The notes: a model not told the origin generated them from the sequence alone. Shown: positions 18,771 to 28,799, numbered from the stretch's first letter. The stretch is 64,000 nucleotides of DNA from Mangrovibacter phragmitis (GCF_001655675.1 NZ_LYRP01000004.1:62001-126000); one strand, 5' to 3'. A program made the numbers and translations.

Positions 18771-21626
18771 ATGCCGATAACTGAGTACCATGCAAAATAT
18801 TTTGCTCACGAACTGAGTAAGCGAGGTTCACCCACTTCTATAGAAAAACTGGCGGGAACGTTGATGGATGCCAGGGTCGATCTCAACCCCCATCAAGTAG
18901 AGGCAGCGCTATTTGCTTTCAAATCACCGTTGTCCAATGGTGCGATTTTGGCTGATGAGGTAGGTCTAGGGAAGACCATTGAGGCCGGTCTTGTTCTGTC
19001 GCAAAAGTGGGCAGAAGGCAAGAAGCGCATGTTAATAGTCGTACCCGCTAGCTTGCGCAAGCAATGGAGCCAAGAACTGGCAGAGAAGTTCTTTCTTCCA
19101 TCACAAATTTTGGAAGCAAAATCATTCAATGCAGCCATCAAAGCTGGCAACTTAAACCCGTTCGAAGCAAACGAAATTCTAATTTGTTCTTACCCTTTTG
19201 CAGCCAGACATGCAGAAAAGCTCATGTTGGTGCGCTGGGACTTGGTAGTTCTCGATGAAGCCCACCGCCTGCGCAATGTCTACAAGACACAGAATAAGAC
19301 TGCGCGGGCCTTGCGCACGGCATTGACCAATGTGCCCAAAGTATTATTGACAGCCACCCCGTTACAAAACAGCCTGATGGAGCTTTATGGCCTTGTTAGC
19401 TTCATAGATGAATATGCTTTTGGTGATGAAAAATCCTTCCGCAGCCAATATTCTCGGATGACGTCTCCGGAACAATTCGGTGAGCTGAAAGGTCGATTAC
19501 AGCCATTTTGTCACCGCACTTTGCGTCGCCAAGTGATGGAATACGTCAAGTACACAAACCGGCAACCCATCACGCAAGAATTCAGGCCCAGTGACGACGA
19601 GCAAGCCCTGTATGATATGGTCTCAGATTATTTACAGCGTCCTTCCCTTTTTGCACTGCCAAACGCTCAGCGAAAACTGATGACGCTAGTGCTTCGCAAG
19701 CTGCTTGCCTCTTCGACCTTTGCAATTGCAGGGGCACTGGATTCGCTAGCGAATAAGTTACAACGCCAATTGAAAGACAATGAGCAATTGGTCAATCGAC
19801 TCGAAGGGCTGGAAGCAGACTTTGAAACGCTAGAAGAATATGAAGATGAGCTAGAGATAGAAGAGGAACAACAGCCCCTGTCTGCCGACGACATTGCTGC
19901 GATTGAAGAAGAAATCGCAGATCTGGCCGCATTTCGTGAACTAGCCGTTTCTATATCCGAGAACGCAAAAGGAATGGCATTAATTGACGGCCTAAAGGCC
20001 GGGTTTGATAAAGCAACCGACCTCGGTGCCGAGCAAAAAGCCATTATTTTTACAGAGTCTCGCCGCACACAAGATTACTTAGTTCGATTGCTCAGCGAAA
20101 ACGGATACGCCGATAAGCTGGTGTTGTTTAACGGTTCTAATACCGATGAGCAATCAAAGGCGATCTATAAGGCGTGGATAGAACGGAATCAAGGTTCAGA
20201 CAAGATAACAGGTTCTCGAACAGCCGATATGAGAGCCGCATTGGTTGAGCACTTTCGCAATACCGCGCAAATCATGATTGCCACTGAAGCCGCAGCAGAA
20301 GGTATTAACTTACAGTTCTGCTCATTGCTGGTGAACTACGATATGCCGTGGAATCCCCAGCGAATTGAACAGCGTATTGGCCGTTGTCACCGGTATGGAC
20401 AAAAACATGATGTGGTGGTGATTAACTTCCTCAACAAAGCCAATGCAGCCGATCAACGTGTTTATGAACTACTCGATGAGAAATTTAATTTGTTTAGCGG
20501 TGTCTTTGGCGCTAGCGACGGTGTACTGGGAGCTATTGAATCCGGGATAGATTTCGAGCAACGCATTGTTGAAATTTATCAAACTTGTCGAGAACCAGGG
20601 CAAATCGCTTTCCAGTTTGAAGAACTACGTAAAGAGCTGGACGAGCAAATCAACCAAGCGATGGACGATACAAGACAAAAACTGCTGGAAAACTTTGATG
20701 CTGAGGTACATGACAAGCTCAAAGTTAACCTTCAGGAGAGTAAGGCTTATCTCGATAAATACAGCCAATGGCTATGGGAAATAACTCGCTTTGTACTTGC
20801 CGAACATGCAGATTTCAGTCTGGCAGAGCAAAGTAAAAATTATCGATTTGAATTAACCCAACTTCCAAATGGCGCGAATCCAGCGATTCCCCTTGGAATT
20901 TATGAGATTGGCAAAGATATTGAAGAGGCCCACGTCTATCGATTAGGTCACCCTCTTGCCAAGCAGGTAGTTCAACAACTCACTGAAGTAAATACCCCAG
21001 CGGCGTCTTTGCAATTCGACCTAACAAATCATCCACAGCAAGTAAACGCCTTACAAGCAATGGTTGGACAGACTGGCATACTGTCTTTACACAAGCTGGC
21101 TATTACTGGCGCAGATACCGAAGAGCATTTGGTCTTTGTCGGCGTCACCGATGAAGGTGAAATGCTGAATGCAGATCAAATGCGCAGGTTGTTTAGTCTC
21201 AATGCAATTAATTTGGGGCCAGCAGAAATTGCCGATACGTCTGAACAATACGAAGCGCAAAAACAACAGATTCTAGGGGATGTTGAAGGTCGTTATGCTG
21301 CTTATTTCGAACAAGAGATGGAAAAACTCGACCACTGGGCTGACGATAAGCGCAACGGTTTGAAATTCAACCTAAAAGACTTGGACACACAGATAAAAGA
21401 TTTGAAGCGGCAGATCAGGGGCTCAAAAAATTTACCAGAAAAGCTGGCGTTTCAGCGCAAAGCGCAAAAGCTGGAAAAACAGCGGGACGAAGCGTGGCGA
21501 GAGTACGATGAACAAGCTCGTGAGGTTGAACAGAAAAAAGATAGCCTGCTCGACATTATCGAGCAGAAGCTGCAAATGAACACAACTGAACAACATGTGT
21601 TCAGTATAAGATGGAGCTTGATCTAA
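18771..21626 (+). CDS. SNF2/DEAD-box family helicase (defence-associated)
   Basis: A 951-residue superfamily 2 ATPase. Motif I is ADEVGLGKTIEAG (about residues 60-72), motif II VLDEAHRLRN (160-169), motif III LLTATPLQNS, and motifs V/VI ATEAAAEGINLQ and RIEQRIGRCHRYGQ (about 530-545). A strongly acidic coiled-coil insert (EEYEDELEIEEE) splits the two RecA lobes, and a charged coiled coil fills the last ~120 residues. The pattern is SNF2-like, implying ATP-driven translocation on DNA or protein remodelling rather than strand unwinding. ATG 18771 is chosen for the AAGGA site and MPITEYHAKYF start; 18744 is an upstream alternative. One base separates its stop from the next gene. The exact role in the system is not known. 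Confidence 0.85.
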   Translation: MPITEYHAKYFAHELSKRGSPTSIEKLAGTLMDARVDLNPHQVEAALFAFKSPLSNGAILADEVGLGKTIEAGLVLSQKWAEGKKRMLIVVPASLRKQWSQELAEKFFLPSQILEAKSFNAAIKAGNLNPFEANEILICSYPFAARHAEKLMLVRWDLVVLDEAHRLRNVYKTQNKTARALRTALTNVPKVLLTATPLQNSLMELYGLVSFIDEYAFGDEKSFRSQYSRMTSPEQFGELKGRLQPFCHRTLRRQVMEYVKYTNRQPITQEFRPSDDEQALYDMVSDYLQRPSLFALPNAQRKLMTLVLRKLLASSTFAIAGALDSLANKLQRQLKDNEQLVNRLEGLEADFETLEEYEDELEIEEEQQPLSADDIAAIEEEIADLAAFRELAVSISENAKGMALIDGLKAGFDKATDLGAEQKAIIFTESRRTQDYLVRLLSENGYADKLVLFNGSNTDEQSKAIYKAWIERNQGSDKITGSRTADMRAALVEHFRNTAQIMIATEAAAEGINLQFCSLLVNYDMPWNPQRIEQRIGRCHRYGQKHDVVVINFLNKANAADQRVYELLDEKFNLFSGVFGASDGVLGAIESGIDFEQRIVEIYQTCREPGQIAFQFEELRKELDEQINQAMDDTRQKLLENFDAEVHDKLKVNLQESKAYLDKYSQWLWEITRFVLAEHADFSLAEQSKNYRFELTQLPNGANPAIPLGIYEIGKDIEEAHVYRLGHPLAKQVVQQLTEVNTPAASLQFDLTNHPQQVNALQAMVGQTGILSLHKLAITGADTEEHLVFVGVTDEGEMLNADQMRRLFSLNAINLGPAEIADTSEQYEAQKQQILGDVEGRYAAYFEQEMEKLDHWADDKRNGLKFNLKDLDTQIKDLKRQIRGSKNLPEKLAFQRKAQKLEKQRDEAWREYDEQAREVEQKKDSLLDIIEQKLQMNTTEQHVFSIRWSLI

Positions 21627-21627
21627 T

Positions 21628-23742
21628 ATGAAAGCCACCGAAGCGAAACTATTAGAATTTCTTAAAAAATCGCCTCAATTTGTTATTCCAATTTATCAGC
21701 GCACTTACTCTTGGAAAGAAAAAGAGTGCCAACAATTGTGGGATGACATTATTCGCAGCGGCAACAATGATGATATTAATGCCCATTTTATGGGATCTGT
21801 TGTCTATGTTGAAAAAGGTCTGTATTCCGTCTCATCACAAACACCGCTTTTGGTGATTGACGGTCAGCAACGCTTAACAACAATAACCCTTTTAATTGCT
21901 GCATTAACCGAAGTCATTGGTGATCAAGAACCATTGGAAGATTTCAGCCAAGCAAAATTAAAAGGCTATTACTTAACTAACCCACTTGAAAGCGGCGAGA
22001 AATTTTACAAGCTGGTATTGTCACAAACCGACGATCTGTCGTTAAAAGCCATCATCAAAGGGCTGGAGCAGCCGAACGAGAGATCAATACGAGTAGTTGA
22101 AAATTTTGAGTTTTTTAAATCAAAACTGCAAAAGATGGGCGATTTAAAACCGGTATGCAGCGGCTTAGCTAAATTGATGGTGGTCGATATTTCATTAAAT
22201 CGCGAACAAGATAACCCTCAGCTCATTTTTGAGAGCATGAACTCAACGGGCAAAGAATTGAGCCAAGCAGATCTGATCCGTAACTACATACTGATGGGCC
22301 TAGAGCCAGAGCGTCAGACACACCTGTATGAACAATACTGGCGGCCAATGGAGTTAGCGTTTGGACAACAGGCATATAGTGACTACTTTGACAGCTTTAT
22401 GCGTCACTTCCTTACCGTTAAAACACGTGAGATCCCCAAAATTGGCGATGTGTATGACGTGTTTAAGGAATATTCAAGACGACCAGTAGTTGCAAGCAAA
22501 GGTGTAGATGAACTAGTTAAAGAAATCAGAAACTATGCGGTGTATTTCTGCGCTTTCGCCTTAGGCAAAGAGAAGGACGAACAGTTAAAGCTGGCATTTA
22601 AAGACTTACGAGAACTGAAAGTTGATGTGGCTTATCCACTTTTGCTTGAGTTGTATTCAGACTACTCGTCTGAACTCTTGAGCCGCAGCGAATTTTTGTC
22701 TGCTGTGCGTATAATCGAAAGCTATGTTTTCAGACGCGCCATTTGCGAGATCCCAACCAACTCCATGAACAAAACCTTTGCTCGGATGGGGATGGGCCTT
22801 AAAAAGGATCGCTACCTCGAAAGCATACAAGCTTCCTTCCTGTTATTACCATCCTACCGCCGTTTTCCAAACGATGAGGAGTTCCATAGGAAAATTCAAA
22901 CCAAAGATATCTACAACTTCCGCAACAAAAGCTACTGGTTACGGCGGATGGAAAACTTTGGCCGTAAAGAACGCGTTTTGGTCGATGATTACACCATTGA
23001 GCACATCATGCCGCAGGCAGACAATAACCCAGAAAAATTGCCACAGGTGTGGCGAGCTGAGCTAGGCGATGACTGGCAACGTATTTGGGAGACTTACCGT
23101 CATACCCTCGGAAACTTAACCTTAACTGGGTACAATTCGGAATACAGCAACAGTGCGTTTATCGCCAAGTGTGAGCATGAATTTGGTTTCAAATTCAGCC
23201 CTCTCAAGATGAACGAGGGGATTGCTGCCGAGCCTATATGGAACGAAGATGCAATAACAAAACGCGCTAACAGACTGGCCCACAAGGCAACTGAGGTATG
23301 GGTAGATGTCGCATTACCCAATGATATTATCGACGCCTACAGACCAACAAATGACCAAACAAGTGAATACAGCTTGGCAGATCATCCACATTTGATGACG
23401 GGTAAAATGGCTGAAATTTATCAGGTTTTCCGTAAGGCGGTGCTGGATCTGGACCCATGCGTAACAGAAGAAGTGAAAAAACTCTATGTCGCCTTTAAAG
23501 CCGAGACCAATTTTGTCGATGTAGTGCCACAGGCGAAACGCCTACGTTTATCGTTGAATATGCCGTTTGCCGAGATAGATGACCCCCGTGGTCTCTGTAA
23601 AGATGTAACCAATCTAGGCCGTTGGGGTAACGGTGATGTTGAGGTAGGCCTCGATAATCTAGACGATCTATCTCATGTCATGGCTTTGGTTACTCAAGCA
23701 TTCGAACGCCAAATGGGATCTGACGTGAGCCTAATAGATTAA
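21628..23742 (+). CDS. Single-chain GmrSD-like protein (DUF262 + DUF1524 HNH + C-terminal DUF5655-like)
   Basis: A 704-residue protein. The N-terminal DUF262 domain has IPIYQRTYSW (residues 20-29) and the ParB-like nucleotide-binding motif DGQQRLTT (78-85). The DUF1524 His-Me nuclease motif appears as EHIMPQ (458-463) with H492 and GNLTLTGYN (495-503). The last ~110 residues resemble DUF5655. GmrS/GmrD and the single-chain BrxU are Type IV modification-dependent restriction enzymes with this domain pair, acting on hypermodified phage DNA with NTP hydrolysis. All catalytic motifs look intact. Here the gene is wedged between an SNF2 helicase and a Type III methyltransferase, one base after the former. 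Substrate is unknown. Confidence 0.85.
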   Translation: MKATEAKLLEFLKKSPQFVIPIYQRTYSWKEKECQQLWDDIIRSGNNDDINAHFMGSVVYVEKGLYSVSSQTPLLVIDGQQRLTTITLLIAALTEVIGDQEPLEDFSQAKLKGYYLTNPLESGEKFYKLVLSQTDDLSLKAIIKGLEQPNERSIRVVENFEFFKSKLQKMGDLKPVCSGLAKLMVVDISLNREQDNPQLIFESMNSTGKELSQADLIRNYILMGLEPERQTHLYEQYWRPMELAFGQQAYSDYFDSFMRHFLTVKTREIPKIGDVYDVFKEYSRRPVVASKGVDELVKEIRNYAVYFCAFALGKEKDEQLKLAFKDLRELKVDVAYPLLLELYSDYSSELLSRSEFLSAVRIIESYVFRRAICEIPTNSMNKTFARMGMGLKKDRYLESIQASFLLLPSYRRFPNDEEFHRKIQTKDIYNFRNKSYWLRRMENFGRKERVLVDDYTIEHIMPQADNNPEKLPQVWRAELGDDWQRIWETYRHTLGNLTLTGYNSEYSNSAFIAKCEHEFGFKFSPLKMNEGIAAEPIWNEDAITKRANRLAHKATEVWVDVALPNDIIDAYRPTNDQTSEYSLADHPHLMTGKMAEIYQVFRKAVLDLDPCVTEEVKKLYVAFKAETNFVDVVPQAKRLRLSLNMPFAEIDDPRGLCKDVTNLGRWGNGDVEVGLDNLDDLSHVMALVTQAFERQMGSDVSLID

Positions 23743-23771
23743 TTTTTAGAATTTAAAAGAGTGAAAACAAG

Positions 23772-25784
23772 ATGACACATAAGCCAGAAGTGATGAGTGG
23801 GGAAAGCCTAGATATTGCCGCTCAACGTCGTGATCAACTAAAACAATTATTCCCCGGTGTGTTTACCGAAACCAAAGATACTGGCGGCAACGTTGTGTCA
23901 TCCATTGACTTTGAACGCCTTAAGGCCGAATTAGGGACCTTCTCTGATATCTACGAGGGAAGACGCGAGCGTTATGGTATGGAATGGCCGGGAAAGCGAG
24001 ACTGCATGAAAGTGATCCAGGAGCCAAGCCGAGCAACCTTAAAACCCTGTTCGGACGAGTCTGTGGACTGGGATACCACCAAAAACCTATTTATTGAAGG
24101 TGACAACCTTGAAGTACTAAAGCTTTTGCAAAAGAGCTATTACGGCAAGGTGAAAATGATCTATATCGACCCGCCGTACAATACTGGCAACGAGTTTATC
24201 TATCCAGATAATTATCAGGAAACCTTAGATACCTATTTAGATTATGCCGGAATGCTGGATGATAAGGGTAGAAAGTTTGCAAACAATACGGCATCAGAGG
24301 GACGTTACCATACTAAATGGTTAAATATGATGTTCCCACGATTGTTCACGGCTAAAAATCTGCTCAGAGATGACGGAATCATTGTAATTTCCATTGATGA
24401 CAATGAAGTTACTAATCTAAGGAACTTGTGCAACGATGTATTTGGTGAGGAAAATTTTGCGGCCACACTAGTATGGGACAGGAATAGAAAAAATGATGCA
24501 AAGTATTTTTCTGTTGGTCATGAGTACATGCTGGTGTACTTCAAAAATGCTGGTTACTTGCAAGAACAAGGAAAAATATTTAGAGCACCAAAAGAAGGCG
24601 TTGACGAGCTTAGAGAGTTGTTTGAAGAATGGAGAGTAAAAAACAACGAAAATTGGGACTCCGTGCGTGAGGAATTGTTGAACTATTACTCTACCATTTC
24701 CGATGACGACCCGCGTAAGCCTATAAAAAGATTCAGAAAAGTTGATGAAAATGGACCATATCGGGATGACGGAAATATAAATTGGCCGGGAGGAAATGGA
24801 CCAAAGTATGAGATTTTACATCCCAAGACTAAACGCCCTTGCAAACTTCCAACTAGCGGATGGAGATATCCAAATTCCTTAAGATTTTGGGAAGAGTTTG
24901 AGAGAGGACGAATTGTCTTCGGACCGGATGAAACGACAGTTCCGAGGATAAGAACCAACTTATTTGAAAACCAAGATCAAGTGATGACAAGTGTTCATTA
25001 CAGTTATGCGCAAACAGCAACAAACGAATTCGTCGAGTTATTTAATGGAAATAGAGTATTTGACAATCCAAAGCCTGTTAGTGACTTATTTCAATTAGTT
25101 AGATATTTAACTGAGGACGAAGATATAGTCATGGACTTTTTCGCAGGTAGTGCGACAACTGCTCACGCTACAATGAAAATCAATGCACAAAATGGTGAAA
25201 AAAGGAAATTTATACTTGTCCAACTTCCTGAAAAATGTGACGAAAAATCTATTCCTTACTCTCTCGGATATAAGAAAATTTCAGATATAAGTGCCGATAG
25301 AATTCGGAAAGCGGCTAAAAGGCTTAGTGAAGATTTTCCGCAGTCAAAATTTGATAAGGGGTTTCGGTATTTCAAACTTAGTGAGTCAAACTTTAAGGGA
25401 TGGAGAGCAACACGCGAGGAGAATGTTTCGCAACTTCAAATAGCACTAGAACTAGCAGTGAATAATGTTGTTGTTGATGCTTCCCAAACAGACATTTTGT
25501 ACGAGATTTTACTTAAAGCAGGATTTGAACCGACTGAATCAATTAAAAAGTTAGTTTTGTGTGGAAAATGTGTATTTTCAGTTGCTCACGATGCACTACT
25601 AATATGCCTTGAAGATCAGCTTACTACCGAACTCATCGACGCAGTAATTTCATTAGAACCAATGCAATTCATCTGCTTGGATAAAGGTTTCCAAGGTAAT
25701 GATCAGCTAAAAGCCAACACTGCACAGGCGTTTAAAGCCCGCTCGCAAGATAGCGAAGCCGAAATGGTCTTCAAAGTTGTTTAA
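23772..25784 (+). CDS. Type III restriction-modification methyltransferase (Mod), adenine-specific
   Basis: A 670-residue beta-class N6-adenine methyltransferase. Motif IV is DPPYNTGNEF (133-142) and the AdoMet motif I is DFFAGSATTAHA (455-466); this order defines the beta class. The target recognition region lies between them. The C-terminal domain (LICLEDQLTTELIDAVISL; FQGNDQLKANTAQAFK) is the standard Mod tail that contacts Res. Mod methylates one strand of an asymmetric site and gives the complex its specificity. Roughly 24450-25600 is visibly AT-richer than the gene's two ends, suggesting replacement of the recognition and C-terminal parts. The gene ends nine bases before res. No obvious simple repeat for phase variation is seen. 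Confidence 0.93.
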   Translation: MTHKPEVMSGESLDIAAQRRDQLKQLFPGVFTETKDTGGNVVSSIDFERLKAELGTFSDIYEGRRERYGMEWPGKRDCMKVIQEPSRATLKPCSDESVDWDTTKNLFIEGDNLEVLKLLQKSYYGKVKMIYIDPPYNTGNEFIYPDNYQETLDTYLDYAGMLDDKGRKFANNTASEGRYHTKWLNMMFPRLFTAKNLLRDDGIIVISIDDNEVTNLRNLCNDVFGEENFAATLVWDRNRKNDAKYFSVGHEYMLVYFKNAGYLQEQGKIFRAPKEGVDELRELFEEWRVKNNENWDSVREELLNYYSTISDDDPRKPIKRFRKVDENGPYRDDGNINWPGGNGPKYEILHPKTKRPCKLPTSGWRYPNSLRFWEEFERGRIVFGPDETTVPRIRTNLFENQDQVMTSVHYSYAQTATNEFVELFNGNRVFDNPKPVSDLFQLVRYLTEDEDIVMDFFAGSATTAHATMKINAQNGEKRKFILVQLPEKCDEKSIPYSLGYKKISDISADRIRKAAKRLSEDFPQSKFDKGFRYFKLSESNFKGWRATREENVSQLQIALELAVNNVVVDASQTDILYEILLKAGFEPTESIKKLVLCGKCVFSVAHDALLICLEDQLTTELIDAVISLEPMQFICLDKGFQGNDQLKANTAQAFKARSQDSEAEMVFKVV

Positions 25785-25793
25785 GGGGGGATT

Positions 25794-28700
25794 ATGTCTT
25801 TATTAAAACTTAAATTTAATGCCACCCTCGACTATCAAAAACATGCTGTTAAGGCAGTTGTTGATCTTTTTGAAGAGCAGCCTTTAGCGCAGGATGCGTT
25901 TACTGTTTCAGTTGGACAACAGACCGGGGGCAGTCAGCTTTCATTGGACGGTGACGGATTTAGCGGTATCGTTGCCGTTTCAAACCAATTAGTACTCACA
26001 CAGGAACTTCTGCTCAGAAACCTGCGTAAAGTACAGGAAATCAACAATGTTGTTCTCGCCGATGAACTGCTCAGTACCTCGCTTGACTTAGAGCTGGAAG
26101 ATGAAAAAGGCACTTATAAGCTTAAAAAGCAGGTGCCGCATTTCTCGGTCGAGATGGAAACCGGCACGGGTAAAACTTACGTTTACCTGCGTACCTTATT
26201 TGAACTCAATAAAACCTATGGGTTTACCAAGTTCATCATCGTAGTGCCGAGTGTGCCGATCCGCGAAGGGGTGCTGAAAAGCATTCATATTATGCGAGAG
26301 CACTTTCGAGAGCTTTACGACCATGTTCCATTCGACCATTTTGTCTATGACCCGTCCAAACTAGGACAGGTGCGCCAGTTTGGTTCGAGTAACAAAATCC
26401 AGATCATGGTGATCAATATTCAGGCTTTTGAGAAAGAGCAAAATATTATCAACCGTGAGCAAGACAAGCTGAGTGGCAACAAACCCATCGACTTTATTCG
26501 TGCAGCTAACCCGATAGTCATTATCGACGAACCTCAGTCGGTTGAAGGCGATACTAGAAAAGACCAAACCAAGCGTTCTGAAGCCCTGCACAACCTGAAT
26601 CCGCTTTGTACCTTGCGTTATTCTGCAACGCACAAGAACCCTTATAACTTGCTGTATAGCTTGGGGCCGATAGAAGCCTATGATCTTAAGTTGGTGAAAC
26701 GCATTGAAGTCGCCAGCATGGTTGAAGAGCAAAGCTTCAACAATACATTCGTCGCTTTAAAAGAAGTGGATAACAAAAACGGCATTAAAGCTAAGCTACA
26801 AATTAATGTGCAGGATAAAACCGGACCAAAGAAAAAGCTGGTTACCGTTAAGCAAGATGATGATTTGCATCTTAAATCTAACTTTAGACAGGAATATCAG
26901 TTTGGTTGGCACATTAGAAACATTAGTTGTGAGCCGGGGATCGAACATGTTGAGTTCGCAAATGGTCAAGTATTACGATTGGGTGAGCAACTCGGTGGCT
27001 TAGACGGTGAGCTGATGCGAGCGCAGATTTATGAAACCGTAGAGCAGCATCTAAAGAAAGAACTTGCAGTTAAAGGTAAAGGCATCAAAGTCCTTTCTCT
27101 GTTTTTTATCGATAAAGTATCCAACTACCGCGAATACAATGACGACGGCACAACCAGTTTAGGCAAGCTGGGGCTTTGGTTTGAAGAAGCATACAACGAA
27201 CTAACACAGAAACCCTTGTATCGTGGACTGTTAAATTTTCCTGTAGCAGAGGTTCACAACGGCTATTTTTCGCAAGACAAAAAAGGCATAGCTAAGGACA
27301 CCACGGGCAAGACTAAAGACGATGAAGATACCTATTCATTGATCATGCGCGATAAGGAACGCTTGCTGTCTCTTGACGAGCCTCTGCGTTTTATCTTCTC
27401 CCACACAGCTTTACGCGAAGGTTGGGATAACCCCAATGTGTTCCAAATTTGTACGTTAAACGAAACCAAAAGCACTGATAGAAAACGTCAGGAAATTGGC
27501 CGAGGCTTACGTTTGCCTGTAAACCAAAACGGCGAACGTGTTCATGATGCTTCGGTGAACAGACTAACCGTGATAGCTAACGAATCATACGATGATTTCG
27601 CTAAGCAACTGCAGACTGAGTATGAGGAAGACTACGGCATAGGCTTTGGTAAATTGGGTATCAATGCATTTGCTAAGTTGGCTAATCCTGACGCTAGTCA
27701 ATTTGTGAATATTGGACAAGAAGCCTCAGAAGCGATTTTTAACTCGTTACAAAAAAATGGCTATCTGGATGCAGAAGGTAGGGTGACGGATAAATTCGAT
27801 CCTAAGAATCCTCACTTCATTCTCGACCTCCCACCAGAATGGGCACACATGCGACCACAGGTCACGGATGAAATAAATAAATACGTGTTTAAGAATAGAA
27901 TTGTTAATGCGCGGGACAAACGCACGCTAACACTTCGTAAAAACGTTACGCTAGACCCGACATTCAGAGAGCTTTGGGAGCGCATAAGCCAGCGAACTCG
28001 ATTCCGCGTGACCTTTGATACCGATGAGCTGGTTAAAGCGGCAGCTAAAGCCATTGCGGAAATGCCGCCAATTCACCGCTCACGGATAACAACTGAAGTC
28101 TATCGATTAGATACCAACAAGGCCGGGATCGAAGGGGAGCAAATTTCTGGCGGCGTGCGAGAAATAAGCCAGTCACCGGATTTGCCCGATCTATTGGCTT
28201 ATCTGCAAAACAGTACTGAGCTGACTCGCCACACTTTAGTAGAGATACTCAAAAGCAGTGGCAGGTTAAAGGACTTTCTTGAGAATCCGCAAGTGTTTAT
28301 TAACCAAGTTACCCAGTGTATTCAGGATGTTTTGCATCACGTGACAGTGCAAGGTATCGAGTATGAAAAGGTCGGTGGTAGTGTTTATGAAATGCACAAC
28401 ATCGAACAAGAGGCCGAACGCGGGATAACCCGCTACTTGAATAATCTGTACGAAGTGCAAAACCAAGATAAGACACTATTTGATTTCGTTGAGTACGATT
28501 CAGAAGTTGAACGTGAGTTTGCTAAAGCTTGTGATAATGACGAGCGGATCAAGTTTTACTGCAAACTACCCGCCAGCTTTAAGATAGATACCCCCGTTGG
28601 TCCCTATAACCCTGACTGGGCATTGGTGACAGAGGGTGAAGAAAAACTGTATCTGGTACGAGAAACCAAAAGTACACGTAACCGCAAAGAACTACGCGAG

Positions 28701-28799
28701 TCCGAGCAAGATAAAATTGCCTGCGGCGAGAAGCATTTTGCTGCAATCGGCGTGAATTACGATGTGGTCACGAATTTAGCAGAAGCATTGCATGGCTAA
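25794..28799 (+). CDS. Type III restriction endonuclease subunit (Res)
   Basis: A 1001-residue SF2 helicase-nuclease. Walker A is ETGTGKT (122-128), motif II DEPQ (245-248), motif III LRYSATH, motif V REGWDNPNVFQI and motif VI RQEIGRGLRLPV. The C-terminal PD-(D/E)xK nuclease is complete: P940-D941 and E957-x-K959 in VRETKST. With Mod it forms the Type III enzyme that uses ATP-driven sliding and cuts near one of two inversely oriented unmethylated sites. The start has a strong AGGGGGG ribosome site nine bases after mod. All key residues are present, so it is probably active. Confidence 0.93.
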   Translation: MSLLKLKFNATLDYQKHAVKAVVDLFEEQPLAQDAFTVSVGQQTGGSQLSLDGDGFSGIVAVSNQLVLTQELLLRNLRKVQEINNVVLADELLSTSLDLELEDEKGTYKLKKQVPHFSVEMETGTGKTYVYLRTLFELNKTYGFTKFIIVVPSVPIREGVLKSIHIMREHFRELYDHVPFDHFVYDPSKLGQVRQFGSSNKIQIMVINIQAFEKEQNIINREQDKLSGNKPIDFIRAANPIVIIDEPQSVEGDTRKDQTKRSEALHNLNPLCTLRYSATHKNPYNLLYSLGPIEAYDLKLVKRIEVASMVEEQSFNNTFVALKEVDNKNGIKAKLQINVQDKTGPKKKLVTVKQDDDLHLKSNFRQEYQFGWHIRNISCEPGIEHVEFANGQVLRLGEQLGGLDGELMRAQIYETVEQHLKKELAVKGKGIKVLSLFFIDKVSNYREYNDDGTTSLGKLGLWFEEAYNELTQKPLYRGLLNFPVAEVHNGYFSQDKKGIAKDTTGKTKDDEDTYSLIMRDKERLLSLDEPLRFIFSHTALREGWDNPNVFQICTLNETKSTDRKRQEIGRGLRLPVNQNGERVHDASVNRLTVIANESYDDFAKQLQTEYEEDYGIGFGKLGINAFAKLANPDASQFVNIGQEASEAIFNSLQKNGYLDAEGRVTDKFDPKNPHFILDLPPEWAHMRPQVTDEINKYVFKNRIVNARDKRTLTLRKNVTLDPTFRELWERISQRTRFRVTFDTDELVKAAAKAIAEMPPIHRSRITTEVYRLDTNKAGIEGEQISGGVREISQSPDLPDLLAYLQNSTELTRHTLVEILKSSGRLKDFLENPQVFINQVTQCIQDVLHHVTVQGIEYEKVGGSVYEMHNIEQEAERGITRYLNNLYEVQNQDKTLFDFVEYDSEVEREFAKACDNDERIKFYCKLPASFKIDTPVGPYNPDWALVTEGEEKLYLVRETKSTRNRKELRESEQDKIACGEKHFAAIGVNYDVVTNLAEALHG

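Noticed and set aside
23772-25784. Phase-variable repeat tract in mod
   Set aside because: Type III mod genes in some pathogens have simple repeats, but none of notable length is seen here.
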